Assembly (NCBI GenBank): GCA_015680685.1
Contig: MNCI01011418.1
Span: 111,195 to 175,194, forward strand
Source: Gnetum montanum
Taxonomy: Eukaryota > Streptophyta > Gnetopsida > Gnetales > Gnetaceae
Length of the DNA: 64,000 bases
Direction of reading: 5' to 3'
How positions within the stretch are numbered: position 1 is the stretch's first letter; each line of letters begins with the position of its first letter. The position numbers and the translations under genes were made by a program. Positions 21,105-31,999 of the stretch are shown piece by piece. The notes beneath the pieces were generated by a model. It did no database searches. It saw only the letters and a program-made list of their open reading frames with translations, and was not told the origin of the DNA.

Positions 21105-22603
21105 AACTATGGTGTCCCTTTCGATGGTCATGTCTAAAGAAGGGATGCCTTCGATGTTGTGAAGGACCTCCACTGTTGTTGACAATAGCAGCACAAGTAA
21201 TGTTTATGGGTTGGTGCTGTGGTGCAAAATCTTTTGGCATAGCTGGCGGTGATGTAGAAGGGGATGAAGTATGAGAATATTGAGGTTGAGGAGAAGTGTA
21301 AGGCACATGAGGTGGTGATCTTGTTGGAGAGGAAATGGGTGGATAGTATTCGAGAGAATGATAACAATGAGGTGAGGTAGAGGATGCTGATCCTATTGGA
21401 GAAATAGGGTGTTGAACATAATAAGCATTTGGCACTGGGACATATGAAGGGTATGGTCCAGTTGGCGGTGGCTTCCCCCACGACTGAGGTTTTTGCCATT
21501 GTGGTTCGGCACAATATTTTTGTACGAACTCTGGATGTAACATTCCTCCCCAATGCTCATGTAAATGTGACAAGATTGGACATTGACCTTTGGGGTGATT
21601 GTACAAGAAAACATTACATTGATACGTATGATTGGCAGTTGAGTTCTTATTCTTATTCTCTTCTACCCTTTGTTTCGATTGTCGTATGGTGTCCTGTCCT
21701 GTTTCTCGATTTGGCATACTTTTTCCTCTAATAATGTTGGCATATTCTCCACATCTTTCATGTACCCAGTCTATCATCTTATTGATCTTTGCCTCAATTT
21801 CATCTAGTGATTATAGGATTGACAAAGATGATTCCACCTCCATGAAGTGGGTTGATTTCTCCTCTTCATGATCATGGACCCTTGTTAAGTTGAGATTTTG
21901 GTCCTGTTGAGAACTTTCAACATTCTCCCATTTGGCTATTTCTCGTTCTTCTTTTGCTATCTGCTTAATAAGCTCTTGGAGTTGATGGGTTCGTAGCTCA
22001 TATAGTTGACCTTGGGTGTACATCCCTAGGGTCTCCCTTATTTCATTACGAAGCCCATCTACAATATGCTACATTAGCCTCTCCTCGGAGAACCCATGCC
22101 CTGGGCAATTGTTTAACAGTGCATAATATCTTTCTAAGGCCATGTCCAAGGGTTCATGTTGTGTTTGTTGCCACTCTTAGATCTGTTTCCTCAAGGGCAA
22201 CACTCTTGTGTAGGTTTGATATCTTTCATTAAAGAGTTCTACCATTGTTGGCCAATGTCGTAATGAATTTGGTTTTAATGATCTATACCATACTTTTGCT
22301 TGGCCAACAAGTGTAAGAGGAAAGAGCTTAAGTTTTTTCCACCCATTATCAATATTTTTCCATGTACAGGCATCAAAGAAGGCTTGTAAATGTTGTTACG
22401 GATCTAAATCATAGCCTCTTGAAAACTTGGGAAGGTTGTTTAAGTCAAGCACGGGCAGATAACTTATATTTTCGTTACGCTTGTAGTGGCTAGTAGGGGT
22501 TCATCATCATCAGGTAAGTTATGCTTTCGTGCGTTGGGATGATGTTTTCTTCATTTATGTTTATAAGAAACCCCCACCTCGGGTTGCATACTCCAATCTT
22601 CAT
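21105..22603 (-). pseudogene. gag: Degenerate gag of element E (Athila-like)
   Basis: It parallels A's gag. In translation order: DGLRNEIRETLGMYTQGQLY near 22060-22000, a charged helix with LIKQIAKEEREIAKWENVE, a zinc-knuckle-like CNVFLYNHPKGQC at about 21617-21579, and a Pro/Ser/Tyr-rich tail (YYPPISSPTRSPPHVPYTS) to 21180. One frame is open from 21777 to the gap at 21105. The second Cys of the knuckle is Phe. The 5' end is broken by a single N at 22604, where about 130 bp present in A (about 1862-1996) are missing. Confidence 0.72.
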
Positions 22604-22676
22604 NTTTGAAAGATATATCGTCAAGGCTTTGTTACAGTGATCTTGTATGATGTAACTAATCTAAATAACTAGCACT

Positions 22677-22696
22677 GTTCCCAGCAATGGCGCCAA
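22677..22696 (-). other. Primer-binding site of element E (tRNA-Asp type)
   Basis: The minus strand reads TTGGCGCCATTGCTGGGAAC immediately inside the 5' LTR, a near match to the Athila-type tRNA-Asp PBS and better preserved than in A. Confidence 0.8.
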
Positions 22697-23548
22697 TGAT
22701 GAGTGACAAGGTACCCCTACACTCAACCATATGAATATGAGCGTTCACACATGATCTGGTCGAACTCCATGGATAGGCTAGTCATGGTATCTAGATAGTT
22801 ACACGTTGATCACAATTCACTGTCTTTCCACCTGGACTAGTATTTTCTTTGTCACGTATGGTTTAGTCCAGAGTGAGGCATATGATGTGATCCTAAACCA
22901 GTGCTACTCCTAGAGACAATGGAACATAATCTTGATTAAACTAATGAGGAAAAGGAAATGAAGTCTAAGTTAACCTAAGTGCGATGAGCATCTGTTCCTT
23001 AATCTTCCATACACATCTTGGACCTCGTGCATGAATACTACTGGGGTTACCAAGCGTACATCCTAGGTACGCTACTCGGTTACCAAGTAGTCACACTTAA
23101 ATGCTCGTGATTAAGTCGTACTCATTCTCCATTTAACAACAGGCATAGTAAATGATGATAAAGAAATATTAACTAAGAAAATAATAAATAACAATAACAA
23201 TTAAATAATTAAACTAAGTGAATGTTGCAATGATGAAGTAATCTTGATATTTATTGCCAATCATGTGCATGTCCAAGTACGTCATAGTCACATAAAGGTT
23301 CTATACAATTACAAGCATCACACTGCAGGCATGCACCTGGGAAAATATTCTAACTCTTGCGAAAACAAACTGTAAGAGCTTCACTAGAATTGACCCAAAA
23401 GATACCTAAGCGTGGTGGGTGCACGCTTATTTATAGGCTAGTATAAACAAGGCTACGTATATAGGGCCACGTATATGAGGCCTAGTATACATTGCGGGAT
23501 GGGTATACGGGGCCTAGTATACATAGTCCCCGAAACCATGATTCATCA
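22697..23548 (-). repeat. 5' LTR of element E (852 bp)
   Basis: Minus-strand TGATGAATCATGG to CACTCATCA. TATA box CCTATAAATAAG is at about 23437-23426 (minus). Flanked on the right by target duplication CTATG (23549-23553). Slightly shorter than the 3' LTR, mainly through a few small deletions in the CpG-rich region upstream of the TATA box. Confidence 0.88.
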
Positions 23549-23553
23549 CTATG

Positions 23554-24058
23554 TCATTTACATTTCTTAAGTCTTTTACCACTACTATGTTCATTAGTAA
23601 AGGCGAAACAAGTACGACTAGTTTTGAGAGTAAAATGTAATTGTTTAGTAACCCATTAGTGACTTTACTTGATTCACTTAGTGGTAAAGTTACTTAGTAA
23701 TTATAGTAACAATTACATAACCCCATGAGGTATAAAATAAGCCAAGACATTATACTTATCACCATAGGCTAGGATATCTTTATACTTCCATTATACCTAG
23801 TAATAGAAATTACATTCATTTTCACTATGTTTACACTTAGTATCTTTAAAGCCAAACAACATCATTTAATCATATACATCACTAAGAGTTAAACCATATT
23901 TTCTACACTTTGCTAACTCTAAGTGATAAGATAACCATCATGAACTTCTTATCAACTCACTAGTATACTTACATTATCCATCCATGGATTACAATCTAGT
24001 CACATGTGAATACTTGTGTCTTGTATGATTGAGTGTTGGAATTTTCTACTACTCATCA
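23554..24058 (+). repeat. 5' LTR of element D, downstream part (505 bp)
   Basis: It resumes after E's target duplication with TCATTTACATTTC and ends CTACTCATCA. It carries the family's 3' LTR block (GTCACATGTGAATAC, TGATTGAGTGTTGG). The upstream part is 10489-10854. Confidence 0.8.
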
Positions 24059-24078
24059 TTAGTACCATTGTCAAGGAT
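24059..24078 (+). other. Decayed primer-binding site of element D
   Basis: TTAGTACCATTGTCAAGGAT occupies the position of TTGGCGCCATTGCCAGGGAC in B. All differences but one are G-to-A or C-to-T changes, as expected for decay of methylated DNA. Confidence 0.65.
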
Positions 24079-24201
24079 GTATCAATGTTTGCTAGTTATT
24101 TGATCTTAACATAGCTTGTTGTATCAAGCATTATCAAGATTGTTTTTTACATTTTAAATAATTTCTAAAACACACATACTTAAGCATTGATAGATTTACA
24201 A

Positions 24202-26800
24202 ATGGCTTCTACACATAAAGTGAAATCTCCACCTACTATTGATCTTAATAAAAGAAATGATAGAAATTACAATGAGGAAATTGGAGTGGACTAATACAAG
24301 CAAAAATATCATGTGCTCATGTTGATTCTTATTATTTTTCTTTCACATTCATTTTTCACTAGGATGATCAATTTAGATGGATAGACTTACAAGGCAACAT
24401 TGTCTTGCCACCATAATTTTCAACACCATCTATGCTTCAAGTAACCATACTGAGATCAAATCTTGGTCATGCACAAGAAGGATATGAAGTTACTAAAAAC
24501 ATGACTAAGCCATATTAGCGAATAGAGGATCAACCAAGAAAGGATATTATCATGGTGGCAAGATATGAACAAGAGAAAGAAAAGAGGGCACCACAAACAA
24601 TTTTCATTGTAGAAAAGGAACATGTGATGTACAAAGTTAAAAAGTCTCATCATTCTCATAGATCCAACTCTTAATCAATTGTTATATGCATCAAAGATCC
24701 TATAAAGACAAGGTTACAATTAGCTCTTATAGAAACTCTTGGAAGATATAAGGCATACGTCAAACATAGGAGGAATTCAAGGCCTAAAACCTTTAAAGAT
24801 CTAGAAGAGATAAATCAAGGAGTCATAGAAGGAGGACTAGCCAACACCATTCTCCAAGTTTCCCATCTTCTTCATCATACCAATTAATAGATTCTGATTA
24901 GTAGGAACAAAGATCAAGGAATCATGACAGGGAAAGGAGAAGGGATCATGAAAGACATACCAATCAAAGAAGACATCATGATGATGATGAAGAAGATGAA
25001 GAATACAGAGAAATGGAACTAATGCATGAGAGAAGAGGACACCATGAGCATCAAAGGGATCATCACTAAAATAGAGAGTACAAATCCAAAGAGTCTAAAG
25101 AACCTCTACTAGCCACCTGAAGTATGATCAACATTAATGAAGCAATGTACATACCTACTAGGCACTTAAGGAACAACTACACCAAGCAACTTGATATGAA
25201 TAAAATTTCAAAATTAAAGGAGGATACAATGCAAATTCATGACATCACCTTCAAGATTTCTACAATTCTTGCACCTTATAGAACATAGAGAATGGTTGGA
25301 AAGAATTGAAGTTGTTTCCTAAGACACTCATAAAGGAAGTAGAAAAGTTAGTATAGATCCTTAGAACCAAAATCTATTAGAAGATGGAGAACCATGCTAG
25401 AGTTCTTTAATAATAAGTATCAAATCTATTCAAGAGTATCAAACATTAAAAAAAAACAAATTCAAGGATGGAAACAAGGGATACATGAATCTCTTAATTC
25501 AGCACTAGATAGATATTATTCACTCCTCCATAGATGCCCAAGCCATGAATTTTCTCAAAAGAAACAAGTGGGACATATCATTGATGGTTTAAGAAACAAA
25601 AAAAGAGAGAGCCTTAGAGTTTATGCTCAAGGTAGATTGTTTGAAATCATGCACCATTGAATTCAACAATTATTGGATCAAGTAGCAAAGAAGAAGGAGA
25701 GCTACATAAAAGAGAATCAACTAAAGAATACAACAAATACCTTGCTATAAAAAAAAAGATGTGAGGATTTATGAGACATAAGAAGAAGAAACATTAGAAT
25801 ACGTGATCCAACTAAAGACTATACCTATTCAAAAATTATTAAATGATATTAGAACAAAAGTAGAGAAAATGTGGGATTCTATGGATGAAAAGTTTGCAGT
25901 AAAACTAAAGATAGTAGAAGAAAAAACTGAACAAGCATTGAATAGGAATAAGGACAGGAAGAAGAAGAGGGATAATTGACATGAGAATTACAAGAACATA
26001 TGAAAATTTATTACATTATAGGAGGTTATAGATTCAAGTTTTGAAGATGACAATGGTTTTAATGTGTGCCAATATGAACATCCTTAAGGATGTTGCCCTA
26101 TTATGGTCCATTTACAAGAGTCTAGGCATATGCACTTAATCCATAATTTTTCTAAGAAAAATTCCTAGATTATTACCTTACCCACAAGGTAATTATAGAT
26201 AGCCTTATCAATAATTGTATTATTCAAACAATACTTATTCTCAACCACATAAGTAGTACCACAAGAGGTGGCAACAACAATAATCATGGAGGATGTCACC
26301 ACCAAAGCAACAGTATTCATATTAGCAACTAAATCCTTATAGATATTATGTCTAGCATCCTATATGTCTTGGTAATACTTCTATTCAAGCTTCCTCTTTC
26401 TACTATCCAATTGAGTATGATGAACCTACAACCCATGCATGGAATCACAACCTTATATGTCTCAACTGGTAGCAAGTCACTCTTATTAAGCTCCCAATCC
26501 TTTACCACTAGTACTACCATCAACAATGCAATAAGAACTACCAATGCAACCTTAGTAAAAAGGTGTTACCATGATAGTTAGCATGCAAGAGGATATTACT
26601 AGTTTTAGTAAACCAAGATCTAGAAAATAATCCTTCTTTAGGATAAGTCCAAGAAGGATTTAAAAGACGGGAACCTCATGTAATCTTGCTTCTTCCACAC
26701 TAAGTCCTCAAATTAGTACCATGATTCTAGTATCAACAAAGAATAATTTAAAGATAGACATGCTTTCACAAATAGTAACATATTAGATAAGAGCATGAGC
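24202..26800 (+). pseudogene. gag: Degenerate gag of element D (Athila-like)
   Basis: A likely start is ATG 24202 (MASTHKVKSPPTIDLNK). The N-terminal block FSFTFIFH...DDQFRWIDLQGNIV (about 24335-24400) matches B's FTFILHQDEHLRWWDMEGNIV region. A charged spacer rich in Arg, His, Asp and Glu follows (24850-25080). The gag core spans 25140-25660: IPTRHLRNNYTKQLDMNKIS, LKLFPKTLIKEV, and an open piece from 25394 with IQGWKQGIHESLNSALDRYY and HIIDGLRNKKRESLRV. A zinc-knuckle remnant VCQYEHP.GCCP lies near 26060-26100. Stops and frameshifts are frequent. Confidence 0.72.
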
Positions 26801-26849
26801 ACTTCCCAACAAACGAACAAATCTAAAAAGCCCTTTAATTTATTTTTAA

Positions 26850-28645
26850 ATAGAAAAAATCAAGTCATGCAAGGGTTTAGTGGATTCAAGATCAAGAATG
26901 AATCTCATCACTCAAGATATGTACAAAGCCTAGAATTTACCTCCACTAAAAAAATGTAATATCTTATTAGAGTTGGCTTACTAGTTTATTGCAATTCCAC
27001 CTTGACAGGTGGAGGATGTAGTAATGACTATAAATGGTTAGTCTTATCTTAAATATTTTCTTGTTATTCATGTGGGAAAGAATAAAGGAAAATTCCCTAT
27101 CATTATGGAAAGGGAATGGCTTAACATTGTAGACACTAAGCTTGAAATCAGTGACTTCTCCTTGAAAATCTTCAAATAGGATGAAAATGAAGCTATTCAA
27201 AAATGTAGAGTTTCATGTATCACATACAATGATAATGGGTGCAACTGTGTGCAAAAATTTTGAAAAAAAGAAAAAGGACAACATCTCAGCATGTAAAAGA
27301 TATGTCTAAGACATGTATACAACAATATTTACATGTAATAGCCACAAAGCAATAACTCACCTAGTGGCTGATTAATGAAGGAGAATCTGAATCTAATATA
27401 TGCATGGAACTAGTTGAAAAGATTATGAGTGCCCATGTAGAAGAAATCAATAATATGGAACAAATACAAAGATAATTTCACTATGATAAGTTCTAACAAT
27501 AAGAAGATATTGAATGGGAAGAACTAGAGATATCAAAAAAGTATGAACTAGAACTGATAGAACTAACAACCTTAACAAATGCACTTGAATATGTCATCCT
27601 CAATCAATCTTGATAAAGAGTAAAAATGAAGATCATTAGAGGTTGTAAACAAATGGCTAACAATGTTTGCATGATCTTATGATGAAATAACTTGCATTGA
27701 TCCATGAATCTATTAACATCGTATTTACATAAATCCAACTATCAAGCCACAATGTCAACCTCAATGAAGATCAAACTTGAAACTCAAAGAAATTATTAAA
27801 CATGAACTAGAAAAGCTACTGAAGGCAATGTTTATTTACCATATTACAAATAGTGAATGGGTTAGCCCATTGGTCATTGTCCAAAATAAGTATGATAAGT
27901 GGAGGATCTGTATACATTTTCCATTATTGAATGTGGTGATATTTAAGGATCATTTCCCTTTACCATTTGTTGATCAAGTTTTGTATATTATTGCGGGGCA
28001 TTAGTATTACAGTTTTCTAGATGCATATAGTGGGTACAACCAAATACGTATCACAGTAGAAGATCAAGAGAATACAATGTTCACTAGCTTCTGGGAAATG
28101 TTTGCATATAAGAAAATGTCATTAGGCTTCTATAATACTCTAGCAATGTTTCAGAGACTTGTACTTAGCATATTTTAGAAATAGATTAGTAACAAAGTTG
28201 AGGTATTAATGAATGATCTTTTTACTTATGGACTTAACTTCGAACAAACTTTAGACCATTTATAGCAAGTTTTGAAACAATCTGTTGAAATAAATGTAAA
28301 GCTTAATTGGCAAAAGGGCCATTTAATCACCCAAGTTAACATAGTTTTAGGACACAAGATATTAGATAAGGGAATATAGGTAGGTTGAGACAAAATAAGA
28401 GTCATCCAAAATATTACCCGAAGACCACAGAAATTAAATAATGTTAGATCATTCTTTGATGACATAAGGTATTATCAAATAATTATTGAGAAGTTTTCAA
28501 ATATTATAAAATCGCTTATGGAATTGACAAAAAAAGATGCACCATTTCAATGGTCAAAAGAATGTAAAAAGGCATTTGAGAACCTAAAAAAATTAATTGA
28601 GATACTAATCCTCAAAGCTTTAAATTGGCCAAAACATTTCCACAT
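26850..28645 (+). pseudogene. pol: Degenerate pol of element D: protease, RT and start of RNase H
   Basis: The protease region (26870-27200) has GLVDSRSR at the active site, where DSG/DTG is expected, and FPIIMEREWLNIV. The RT runs from about 27770 to 28500: EWVSPLVIV, WRICIHFPLLN, FKDHFPLPFVDQVL, YYSFLDAYSGYNQIRI, FAYKKMSLG. The catalytic box reads VLMNDL instead of FMDD, so one catalytic Asp is lost. FEQTLDHL and the RT thumb (LTKKDAPFQWSKECKKAF) follow. The sequence stops at KHFHI of RNase H, at the start of C's LTR. This copy has the most substitutions of the three Athila-like pols. Confidence 0.8.
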
Positions 28646-28652
28646 TGATGAG
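28646..28652 (+). repeat. First 7 bp of the 5' LTR of element C
   Basis: TGATGAG lies between D's RNase H and B's LTR. Joined across B (removing one ATGAG) it gives TGATGAGCATTAAGCCCC, a normal start for this LTR family. The two parts then total 879 bp. A 5-bp target duplication for C would be CACAT (28641-28645). Confidence 0.75.
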
Positions 28653-29597
28653 TGATGAAGTGTTATTAAGTCCTACGTCAACTAGGCCACGTATACAGGG
28701 TCGCATATATGCAGCCGCATCGACGTGGGCCCATCGACGTACCTTCCGCGTCGACGCGGGCCCATCGACGTAGCCTTTGTGCATTGACATGGCCCCGTTT
28801 ACACAACCGCCTTTCTCGGCCTATAAATAAGAGGGTCTTCTACCTCATTTAGGCATCTTTCAGTTAGTTTTAGCGAAGCTCTTGCAATTTGTTCCTGCAA
28901 GAGATAAAATATTTTCCAAGTGCCTGTAGCAGGTGTAAGAAAAGTGATCGACTCTTTATTCAAGCGTTGATGTATTTGAGCCCATTGGCATGACAACAAT
29001 AATGACGAACTATTCAAGCATTCCTTGCAGCATTTGGACTTAGCTATTTTATGCATTTAGTAGTTTACTATATTTATGCTTTGTTAGTAACATGTTAATT
29101 ACTTAGGTTTCTGTTATTATTACTTCAATCGCTATTACCCCTTCATAGTTCTTAAAGGCCATAAGTACAACCATCTCGAACGTAAATCAAACACTTGGTA
29201 AACCCAGTGACGCTTAACATCTGGTAACCCAGAAGTGTTAGGAGATGCTCAGAACGTGCTCAGAAGATGGGACCGGATACTTATGCTAGGAATAGTTAGA
29301 ATACAAGCTAGGATAATTAGAGATTAGATAATAGTTTATTCCTTACCTTTCATACCTTAAATTAGCCACCAAAATATATGCAAAAAGATATAAAAATCAT
29401 TAGCCTTAGTCTCACTTAACCATCGTAAATGGAACATCACAAGTGATGTTAGGAAGACAATGATTATTCGAAACCAGAGTTTTGTTGGTTAGAGTCTGGT
29501 GTATGTTAAGTACTTACAGTTTACAGAATTCAACCGGGTCACGTGTGAATGCTCATGATTCATATGGTTGGGTGTAGGGATACCTAGCCGCTCATCA
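28653..29597 (+). repeat. 5' LTR of element B (945 bp)
   Basis: TGATGAAGTGTTATTAAGTC to CGCTCATCA. TATA box CTATAAATAA at 28821-28830. It is 64 bp longer than the 3' LTR. The extra length is a tandem duplication around GTCGACGCGGGCCCATCGAC (28700-28790) in the CpG-rich part just upstream of the TATA box. LTR-proximal signals in the 3' part (GTATGGTTGGGTGTAGGGAT) are shared with the other family members. Confidence 0.92.
28821..28830 (+). promoter_or_regulatory. TATA box of element B
   Basis: CTATAAATAA followed by GAGGG lies 169 bp into the LTR, right after a CpG-rich block. The same words occupy the same place in LTRs A, D, E and G, which supports it as the element promoter. Confidence 0.65.
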
Positions 29598-29617
29598 TTG
29601 GCGCCATTGCCAGGGAC
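29598..29617 (+). other. Primer-binding site of element B (tRNA-Asp type)
   Basis: TTGGCGCCATTGCCAGGGAC directly follows the 5' LTR. It is complementary to the 3' end of plant tRNA-Asp apart from two positions, the PBS type used by Athila elements. Confidence 0.85.
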
Positions 29618-29764
29618 TATTAAGTCTTACATGCGTCATCTAACCTTGGTGAAATTATCATTCAAGTCATTGGAACAAACCCAGGATAGAAACATTCACG
29701 CACACTAGGCAGATTTAAGTTAGTATTGAGGTACATGGATTACGTGGTCCATCTAACGTCCAAC

Positions 29765-31999
29765 ATGTCTTCTCACAGGAGAGAGATATCCACCCCACCG
29801 ATGCCACAAGAGTGTCAAGTGGTGTACAAGCATCCCGATGAGTACATCCCTAATTTCACATTCATCCTACATCAGGATGAGCATCTACGATGGTGGGACA
29901 TGGAGGGTAATATTGTACACCCTCCCGACTGATCAGCTCCTGCAATGCTATTTCACAATCTTGGCAGATTGGGCATCCAGAACCTTGGAGCAGAGTATGT
30001 CATGGAGGACCATGACTACTGGGACTATCGTCCCAATGAGGCTCAACAAGCAAGAGATCAGTAGCAGGTAGATAGATATGAACAGATGAAGGGGAAATAA
30101 TTCAGTAACCCCTTATTTCCACAAGGGCTGCTAGATGATGGGGATCCCATCTTTCATGACACCCATTCAACTAAAATTTCCCTAGGGCACCAGGTCCTCC
30201 AATCCATGATTCATTCCAAGCACCTAGGTGGCCAAGATTTCCAAGGGGATGGAGGGTCACATAGCAAGGATGAACGGGACGATCAGGACCATCATCAGGG
30301 TAGAGGGATTGATCGTTCTCCTTCTTCTCCATCCTCTCGCTCTCCTTCTCCTTCATNCAGATTCACCACTCAAGAGTACGTTTGATATTTATCATTAACG
30401 ATTTCAAGCATCGTACTCCATCTTCTGATTGATTTCGGCTCCAAGGANAAAATGTTAGGAAGGATTGGAAAGAGAAACATGAGGAAACACACGAGCCATC
30501 GCGTGATTCTCACTAGCATGAAAGAAGGGGTAGTCGGAATCGTCACAGACGTCATACTCCCCAACAAGACTATGATTGAGATGAGCCGTTGTTAGCTACT
30601 CGGAGCATGCTTCAGATTACAGAGGCAGTTCACATTCCGAGTAGGCACATAAAGGATAGTCGGATCAAGCAAGTTAATATGAACAACATCCCCAAATTCG
30701 AAGGGGGATACAACTGTGATCCGCAGACCCACCTACAAGTGTTCCATGATGCCTGCACCCTACAAAACATTGATAATGATTGGAAATGGTTAAAGCTGTT
30801 CCCTCACATACACATCAAAGAAGCTGAAAGTTGGTACCAGTCCTTGGAGCCGAAATCAATCAGAAGATGGAGTACGATGCTTGAAATCGTTAATGATAAA
30901 TATCAAACGTACTCTTGAGTGGTGAATCTGAGATAGCAGATCCAAGGTTGGAAACAAGAGAATCATGAACCCTTGTATGTCGCCATGAGCAGGTATTACT
31001 CACTATTGCATCGGTGCCCTAGTCATGGTTACTCTCAGCAAGCAAAGCTTCAACACATTATTGATGGGCTCCATTTTGAAACATGAAAGACCCTGGGTGT
31101 GTACACCAAGGGACGGTTATCAAAGCTAAGGGCCCATCAGTTGCAATGCCTCATTAACCAGGTGGCCAAGGAGGAAGGAGAACTCAAAAAAAAAAGAGTG
31201 CAGAAGAATTCAACCAGGATCCTTTCCTCAAAAAAAGGGAAGTCCATTTTTGTGATGAGGAGGAAGAATCATCACTAGAAGCAATGGTAAATCTAAAGAC
31301 TTTGCTGTTACAAAAGTTCACATCTGAAATTTTGGCAAAGGTAGATAAGATGTGGGACTCTTTGGATGAAAGGGTCCAAAGTGTGTTGAAAATCGTAGAG
31401 GAGTCCAAAGCACAAGGTAATGACTGCGATCGATGCAGGAAGAAGGAAGCTGAACGTGCCCTATATAAGGGAAAGGGAAAATTTGCTATAATAGAGCAGG
31501 TTTCAGACTCTGACACCAAGGAGGAAGATGAATGTGGCATATGCCAATATGAACATCCTAAGGGATATTGTCCTATGGTGTCACATCTTCAAGAGTCTGG
31601 GGTATACGCATTGAACCCTCTCTTGGCACAAAGGCAAACACCCTGAAGGTTGCCTTATCCACAAGGCAATTCTAGGTGATTCCACCAACAATAGCAATGA
31701 TACTATCTAAGTGGAGCACCACCGCAACCGTATGAATACTTCCAATATTGGCAACACCCACAAACTTCGGGGATGCCACCTCCAAGGCAGCAGTACCCTT
31801 ACAAACAACCAAATCCTTATGGGTGCTATGTTTAGCAACCGGTCTCTCCAAGGGACTCTTCCAGCCATGCGGCCTTTCAAAGTCATTACCACCCCCCGGA
31901 GTATTTTCGACCTCAATCTCCATCACCCCGGGAGGAAAACCCACATCTCTTTTATCCTCCATCACCTTCTCCTGCCACTCCTCCACCACATCCCACTCA
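29765..31999 (+). pseudogene. gag: Degenerate gag of element B (Athila-like), C-terminus in the gap
   Basis: The start is uncertain: ATG 29726 or ATG 29765 in the same frame (MSSHRREISTPPMPQE). The N-terminal block FTFILHQDEHLRWWDMEGNI is shared with C and D. The gag core (30600-31150) reads HIPSRHIKDSRIKQVNMNNI, PKFEGGYNCDPQTHLQVFHD, WYQSLEPKSIRRWSTMLEI, then WKQENHEPLYVAMSRYYSLL and HIIDGL. A zinc knuckle CGICQYEHPKGYC (31531-31569) has Cys-x2-Cys-x3-His-x4-Cys, the spacing known for Athila gag. A Pro/Gln/Tyr-rich tail follows to the gap. Stops occur near 29932, 30916 and 31085. Bases 30357-30448 hold an inverted copy of 30841-30930 and are suspect. Confidence 0.8.
30358..30447 (-). repeat. 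Perfect 90-bp inverted copy of gag sequence 30841-30930, bounded by single Ns
   Basis: The reverse complement of 30358-30447 equals 30841-30930 at all 90 positions. Single Ns stand at 30357 and 30448. Sequence around it is otherwise in gag order. Perfect identity in an element full of mutations, with Ns at both joints, points to an assembly or gap-filling artefact rather than a biological inversion. Confidence 0.9.

Larger units (their letters stand above)
10855..23548 (-). mobile_element. Element E: Athila-like retrotransposon with F nested in its 3' LTR
   Basis: Minus-strand element inserted in D's LTR with target duplication CTATG. Its 5' LTR is 22697-23548. The PBS and gag follow towards lower coordinates, and an N gap (20529-21104) interrupts the internal part. 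The third-ORF tail, polypurine tract (19886-19895) and 3' LTR (19885-10855, split by F) complete it. The internal region is only 2.8 kb including the gap, against 11.3 kb in B. Either pol is deleted or the gap hides far more than its 576 Ns. Confidence 0.85.
10489..28645 (+). mobile_element. Element D: old Athila-like retrotransposon, split by E (with F) and truncated by C
   Basis: D's own sequence is 10489-10854 and 23554-28645: 5' LTR, PBS, gag, protease, RT and the start of RNase H. E (10855-23548) sits inside its LTR with the 5-bp duplication CTATG (10850-10854 and 23549-23553). At 28645 its RNase H stops at KHFHI, where C's LTR begins. D is the most decayed Athila-like copy: its PBS is barely recognisable and its RT active site is changed. 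The rest of its pol and its 3' LTR should lie beyond the right edge, if retained. Confidence 0.8.

Noticed and set aside
20502-21777. Long open frames across the N gap on both strands
   Set aside because: They are open only because Ns cannot encode stops. The real coding part is gag of E, from 21105 upward on the minus strand. The same applies to frames across 32000-32845.
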